Assembly: GCA_021819345.1 (NCBI GenBank)
Contig: JAKARG010000112.1
Coordinates: 1 to 8,919 of the forward strand
From: Actinomycetes bacterium
GTDB taxonomy: Bacteria > Actinomycetota > Acidimicrobiia > Acidimicrobiales > Palsa-688
Length of the DNA: 8,919 nucleotides
Direction of reading: 5' to 3'
In this document: positions 5,203 through 8,919 of the stretch, in pieces
How the letters are laid out: the number at the start of each line of letters is the position of its first letter
Position numbering within the stretch: position 1 is the first letter of the stretch
Notes under the pieces: model-generated
The model's input: only the letters and a program-made list of their open reading frames with translations
What the model was told of the DNA's origin: nothing
Database searches by the model: none
Program-made: the position numbers and the translations under genes

Positions 5203-7449
5203 ATGCGTTGGGCCGTGCTCTCCTACGCCTTCGTCGTCGGCATGGCAGCGACCGTCAACCCCTGCGGGGCGGCCATGCTGCCCGCCTACCTCACCTGGTT
5301 CACCCGCTCCGAGCCCGGCAAGCAGGTCCCGGTGTCGGTCAGAGTGCCCCGGGCAGTGGTCGCCGGTCTCGCAGCGACCGCCGGGTTCGTGGTGGTCTTC
5401 GCCGTCGTCGGCGCAGCGGTGAGCGCCGGGCTCGGTGCGGTCATGTCGGCCACCCCCTACGCCGGCATCGCCGTCGGGGCGGCGTTGATCACCCTGGGAG
5501 CGCTCAGCGTCTCGGGGCGCCACGTGACCCTCCGGCTCCCCGGATCGAGCCGCAACCTCGGTGGGGGCGGGGGCGGCCCCAGGGCGATGGCCGGCTTCGG
5601 CGTCTCCTACGCGCTCGCGTCGCTCGGCTGCGCCCTCCCGGTGTTCCTCGCCGGGGTTGCCGGCGCCTTCACCCGCTCCGGGGTCGGGGCCGGGATCGCC
5701 GCCTTCGTTGCCTTCGCCCTGGGCATGGGCGCGGTGCTCACTGCGCTGGCGGTAGCCCTCGCCGTCGCTCCCCGCTCGAGGCTGCGGGCGGTCCGCTCCC
5801 TCGGGTCCAGGCTGGAGCGTCCCACCGGCCTCCTGCTCGCTCTCGTCGGTGCCTACCTCATCTACTACTGGGTCGCGGACCTGACCGGCGCCCAGTCGGC
5901 TGTGGGCGCGATCGGAGCGGTCGACGGAGTGGCGAGCACTCTCGCCTCGGCTCTCGGGTCCGCCGGCCCTCTCCTCGGCCTCGGCCTCGTCGGGGCGGTG
6001 GCCATCGTCGTGTTCCTCACCGCCTTCTGGGGAGGCGGCCGCAGGCACCACGGCGGCCCGCGCGCCGGCGACCCCGCCCCCACGACCCGCAGTGGAGGCG
6101 TCGTCGCCACCAGAGACGCCGTCGGGGCGCTAGTCGAGCCGGCTGCACCCTCGCCGTCCGCCGCCCTCCCGTCGGCGGTCCCGGCGTTGCGCTCGTCGGC
6201 CGCCCCCCCGTCGGCCGTCCCGGCGCTGCGCTCGTCGGCCGCGATCCCGGCGCGCCGGGAGCCACTCCTCGCCGGCCACCCGAGAGTGCGGCGGGCGTCA
6301 CCGTTCCTCGCCGTCGGCCTCGTCGCCGGCCTGCTGGCCGGGGTCGTCGGGGTCGGGGTGCTCGGAGGAGGTGGATCTAGCCCCGACGCTGCTGCGGGAG
6401 GTGCGACCGCCAGCGCCTGGGCAGCCCGGGGCGCGAGCCCGAGGATCCAGCGGCTGGTCGCCCTCGACCCGATCCCCGGCTCCCAGCGGACCGCTCCGTT
6501 CACCCTGATCGACCAGCAGGGCCACCCCGAGAGCCTGTCGTCGCTGCGGGGCAAGGCCGTCCTGCTCAGCTTCAACGACAACCACTGCACCCAGCTCTGC
6601 CCGCTCTATGCGGCCGACGTGCGAGCTGCGGTCTCCGACCTCGGCCCCCTCGCCCACCGGGTCGCCTTCGTCGCGATCAACGTGAACCCCTTCTACCCTG
6701 GCGTCGCCTACGACGTGGCCTTCGACCGTGAGCACGGGCTCGCCAACGTTCCCGAGTGGCACTACCTGACCGGCTCGCTCCCCGAGCTACGGGCGGTGTG
6801 GAGCGCCTACGGGGCTACCCCGACCATCGGTCCCGACCACGTGGTCGAGCACGCGCCGACCATCGAGCTGATCGGACCGTCCGGGCACCTACGGGGGATA
6901 GCGGATTACGGCCCGAGCTCGGCGGATGCCTCCCTGTGGGGCCACGCCCTCGCCACCCTCGCCCAGGCCCTGCTCGGCACCCACGCCCGGCTCCCCTCGC
7001 TCGATGTCTCGGCGCCTCCGACACCGACCACCGCGGCTCCCGGCTTCTCCATGCACCTCCTCGGAGGAGCCCCCGGCACCCGGGTCAGCCTCGCTGCGCT
7101 GCGTGGTCACCCGGTGGTGCTCAACTTCTTCGCCTCCTGGTGCTCGGCCTGCAAGGCAGAGGCCCCCGGGCTCGGCGCCGCCGCTCGCCGGCTCCCGGCC
7201 GGCGTCCGCCTGGTCGGAGTCGACGTCGCCGACTCCATCGGGCCTGCGGAGGCGTTCGTCCGCCGCTACCGCCTGCCGTACCCGGTGGGGGAGGACCCGG
7301 AGGGCAACGTCGCCGGCCTCTACGGGATCACCGGGCTCCCGACCACGATCTTCATCTCCGCTTCGGGCCAGATCGTGGATCGCCACGTCGGGGAGATCAG
7401 CCCGACGACGCTCACCACCGAGGCGGCCCACCTGCTCGGGAGAGGCTGA
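5203..7449 (+). CDS. CcdA-SCO-TlpA fusion: membrane thiol-reductant carrier with SCO and thioredoxin domains
   Basis: A 748-residue three-part redox protein. Residues 1-225 form a six-helix CcdA/DsbD-type domain with the paired cysteines C21 (NPCGAAMLPAYL) and C143 (SLGCALPVF), which carry electrons from cytoplasmic thioredoxin across the membrane. A seventh helix lies at about 254-275, then a basic, Pro/Ala-rich linker (277-366) and an eighth helix (367-388). The positive-inside rule puts the linker in the cytoplasm and everything after 390 outside. Residues about 425-595 are SCO-like, with C462-x3-C466 (HCTQLCP) and distal H550, the copper-site trio. Residues about 612-745 are TlpA/ResA-like, with WCSAC (C647, C650) and the cis-proline P713 in GLPTT. 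The likely role is keeping extracytoplasmic thiols reduced for cytochrome oxidase CuA assembly or cytochrome c maturation. ATG 5203 has only a weak GGGG at 5193-5196; a stronger GGGAGG at 5176 is 21 bases away, too far. An MFS gene follows after 19 bases. Confidence 0.9.
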   Translation: MRWAVLSYAFVVGMAATVNPCGAAMLPAYLTWFTRSEPGKQVPVSVRVPRAVVAGLAATAGFVVVFAVVGAAVSAGLGAVMSATPYAGIAVGAALITLGALSVSGRHVTLRLPGSSRNLGGGGGGPRAMAGFGVSYALASLGCALPVFLAGVAGAFTRSGVGAGIAAFVAFALGMGAVLTALAVALAVAPRSRLRAVRSLGSRLERPTGLLLALVGAYLIYYWVADLTGAQSAVGAIGAVDGVASTLASALGSAGPLLGLGLVGAVAIVVFLTAFWGGGRRHHGGPRAGDPAPTTRSGGVVATRDAVGALVEPAAPSPSAALPSAVPALRSSAAPPSAVPALRSSAAIPARREPLLAGHPRVRRASPFLAVGLVAGLLAGVVGVGVLGGGGSSPDAAAGGATASAWAARGASPRIQRLVALDPIPGSQRTAPFTLIDQQGHPESLSSLRGKAVLLSFNDNHCTQLCPLYAADVRAAVSDLGPLAHRVAFVAINVNPFYPGVAYDVAFDREHGLANVPEWHYLTGSLPELRAVWSAYGATPTIGPDHVVEHAPTIELIGPSGHLRGIADYGPSSADASLWGHALATLAQALLGTHARLPSLDVSAPPTPTTAAPGFSMHLLGGAPGTRVSLAALRGHPVVLNFFASWCSACKAEAPGLGAAARRLPAGVRLVGVDVADSIGPAEAFVRRYRLPYPVGEDPEGNVAGLYGITGLPTTIFISASGQIVDRHVGEISPTTLTTEAAHLLGRG
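6169..6246 (+). repeat. Two 39-base tandem repeats in the fusion-protein linker
   Basis: Copies at 6169-6207 and 6208-6246 differ at a few bases and both encode PSAVPALRSSAA (residues 323-334 and 336-347). They lie in the predicted cytoplasmic linker between helices seven and eight. Some differences are synonymous (ttg/ctg, gcg/gcc), which suggests the peptide has been kept since duplication. Confidence 0.85.
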
Positions 7450-7468
7450 GCCGCAGACGACGGCGGCC

Positions 7469-8899
7469 GTGAGCGACGGCGGGCCGAGCGCCGACCACCC
7501 GGGCGCCGGCGGCTCCGAGCCGGGAGGTACCTGCCCCGGCCGACCCGGCGCCGGGAGCCCCACGCCGGGCCAACCCGGGCCCGGGAACCCTCAGGCGTCG
7601 CGCCTCGGTCTCGCCGCCAACTGGCGGCAGCTCAGCCTGTTCACGATCATCACGGCGCTCATCGGCACGACCATCGGGGTCGAGCGGGTGGCGTTGCCAC
7701 CCCTCGCCGAGCACTCCTTCGGGATCACCTCGGTGCTCTACACCGTCAGCTTCATCTCGGCCTTCGGTGCGGTGAAGTCGGTGATGAACCTGGTCTCGGG
7801 CCGGCTGTCGGACCGCCGGGGACGCAAGGGGATCCTCCTCGCCGGCTGGGCCTTCGCCGTCCCCTACGCGCTCATCATCATCTTCGCCGACGCATGGTGG
7901 CAGGTGATCGTCGCCAACCTGTTCCTCGGGGTCAACCAGGCCCTCACCTGGACCATGTCGGTCACGGCGAAGATCGACCTGTTCGGTCCGGTGAAGCGGG
8001 GCCTGGCGGTCGGCGTGGACGAGTCGGCCGGCTACGTCGGCGTGGGTCTCGGTGGCTTCGCCGCCGGCCTGCTCGTCTCCTCCTACGGCCTGCGCCCCGC
8101 CCCGTACCTGCTCGCCCTGGCCGTGGTGGCCGTCGGGGTCCTCGTTACCGCCGGCGCAGCGCGCGAGACGGTCCACCTCGCCCGCTCCGAGGCCGCCGCC
8201 GGCACCGCCCGTCGGGGACCGAGCCCACCGGCGCCGGCGGAGCAAGCCCCGAGCCTCGGCCGGCTGGCCACCTACATGAGCTGGCACGACCGCTCGATGC
8301 TCGCCGTCTGCCAGGCGGGGTTCCTCAACAAGTTCGCCGACAGCCTCGTAGCGGCCTTCTTTCCCCTCTATCTCGCTCGTCGCGGCGTCCCGCTGGCCCA
8401 GATCGGCCTGCTCGTGGGCGTCTACGCCTGGGTCTGGGGGCTCGGACAGGTCGCTGCCGGAGCCCTCGCCGACCGCATCGGCCGCAAGACGCCGATCACC
8501 CTCGGCACGTTCCTCCTCGCCGGCGGGCTTTCCCTGTTCGACACCGGTGAGCACGTCGGCCGGTGGATCGGCGCTGCCCTGATGGGCACCGGCATGGCGC
8601 TCGCCTACCCGAACCTGATCACCACCGTCGGCGACGTCGCCGACCCCCGGTGGCGGGGCGGAGCGCTCGGCGTCTACCGGCTGTGGCGCGACGGTGGCTA
8701 CGCCGTCGGCCCGCTCGTCCTCGGGGCGGTGGCCGCCCTCGCCGGCCTCGACGCTGCGATCTGGGCCGGTGCAGCGCTCCTCACCCTCTCCGGGACCGTC
8801 CTCGTCGTGCTGTTCGCAGAGACCGACCCACGGCGCCGTCGGCGCCCGCCGGCGTGGGAGGCCCGACCCGACTGGGTCGCGCCGGGCCCGGACAGGTAG
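7469..8899 (+). CDS. Major facilitator superfamily transporter
   Basis: A 476-residue MFS permease. Residues 1-45 are Gly/Pro-rich, polar and probably disordered; the transmembrane region spans about 52-450 in two halves. The MFS loop motif appears in both halves, GRLSDRRGRK (111-120) and GALADRIGRK (331-340), separated by a hydrophilic central loop (about 232-268). VGVDESAGYVGVGLGG (181-196) and GVYRLWRDGGYAVGPL (401-416) are matching conserved segments of the two halves. A basic tail (RRRRR, 455-459) follows the last helix. Substrate unknown. GTG 7469 is the only reasonable start after the preceding gene; the frame is open further upstream, but that part is read from inside the fusion gene. 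The ribosome site is poor, so it is probably translated by reinitiation from the gene ending 19 bases before. HxxxM (273-277) and MxxxM (372-376) recall copper-importing MFS proteins, but this is weak. Family certain, role unknown. Confidence 0.88.
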   Translation: MSDGGPSADHPGAGGSEPGGTCPGRPGAGSPTPGQPGPGNPQASRLGLAANWRQLSLFTIITALIGTTIGVERVALPPLAEHSFGITSVLYTVSFISAFGAVKSVMNLVSGRLSDRRGRKGILLAGWAFAVPYALIIIFADAWWQVIVANLFLGVNQALTWTMSVTAKIDLFGPVKRGLAVGVDESAGYVGVGLGGFAAGLLVSSYGLRPAPYLLALAVVAVGVLVTAGAARETVHLARSEAAAGTARRGPSPPAPAEQAPSLGRLATYMSWHDRSMLAVCQAGFLNKFADSLVAAFFPLYLARRGVPLAQIGLLVGVYAWVWGLGQVAAGALADRIGRKTPITLGTFLLAGGLSLFDTGEHVGRWIGAALMGTGMALAYPNLITTVGDVADPRWRGGALGVYRLWRDGGYAVGPLVLGAVAALAGLDAAIWAGAALLTLSGTVLVVLFAETDPRRRRRPPAWEARPDWVAPGPDR

Positions 8900-8919
8900 G
8901 GCCAGCACGCACGGGCGGG

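Noticed and set aside
6926..7468. Upstream extension of the MFS frame inside the fusion gene
   Set aside because: The fusion frame there codes for the SCO end and an intact TlpA domain with WCSAC and GLPTT. The extension is Ser/Arg/Pro-rich without membrane segments.
8900..8919. Start of a further gene after the MFS transporter
   Set aside because: Only 20 bases remain and they show no start codon or ribosome site that can be judged.

Overview
The window is very GC-rich (by eye over 70% G+C) with GTG or TTG starts on most genes. Genes are tightly packed on one strand and often overlap by four bases. Together with an extracytoplasmic CcdA/TlpA-type redox protein, this suggests a high-GC Actinomycetota, possibly an Acidimicrobiia-like lineage. 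That assignment rests on style only: no marker gene is present. All seven genes I accept are on the + strand.

Region 1 (25-3841) is a four-gene, translationally coupled cluster: an FAH-fold hydrolase of the 2,4-diketo-3-deoxy-sugar-acid type, an NAD-type short-chain dehydrogenase, an amidohydrolase-2 (L-fuconolactonase-like) lactonase, and a LarA-family nickel-pincer 2-hydroxyacid racemase. These are steps of a non-phosphorylative route for a sugar such as L-fucose, L-rhamnose or a non-deoxy analogue: lactone opening, dehydration (enzyme not in the window), oxidation at C4, then hydrolytic cleavage to pyruvate plus a C3 2-hydroxyacid. The sugar dehydrogenase and the sugar-acid dehydratase are not here and may lie upstream.

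Region 2 (3842-5105) holds a 121-bp intergenic segment with four copies of GAGGCTC/GAGCCTC in inverted arrangement, then a class-I glycerate 2-kinase with a repeat-derived insertion. A racemase beside a glycerate kinase suggests the C3 acid could be L-glycerate: it would be inverted to D-glycerate by the LarA homologue and phosphorylated to 2-phosphoglycerate. L-lactate is the classical alternative product.

Region 3 (5106-8899) is a probable second transcription unit. Its first gene encodes a single 748-residue chain joining a CcdA-type transmembrane thiol-electron carrier, an extra membrane-linker segment, a SCO-type copper/thiol domain and a TlpA/ResA-type thioredoxin. This is a complete extracytoplasmic reducing device, probably for cytochrome oxidase Cu-centre or cytochrome c maturation. 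Nineteen bases later starts an MFS transporter with a long disordered N-terminus.

I saw no RNA genes, insertion sequences, CRISPR arrays or attachment sites. The two most interesting points are the three-part CcdA-SCO-TlpA fusion and the possible sugar-acid/nickel racemase/glycerate kinase pathway.
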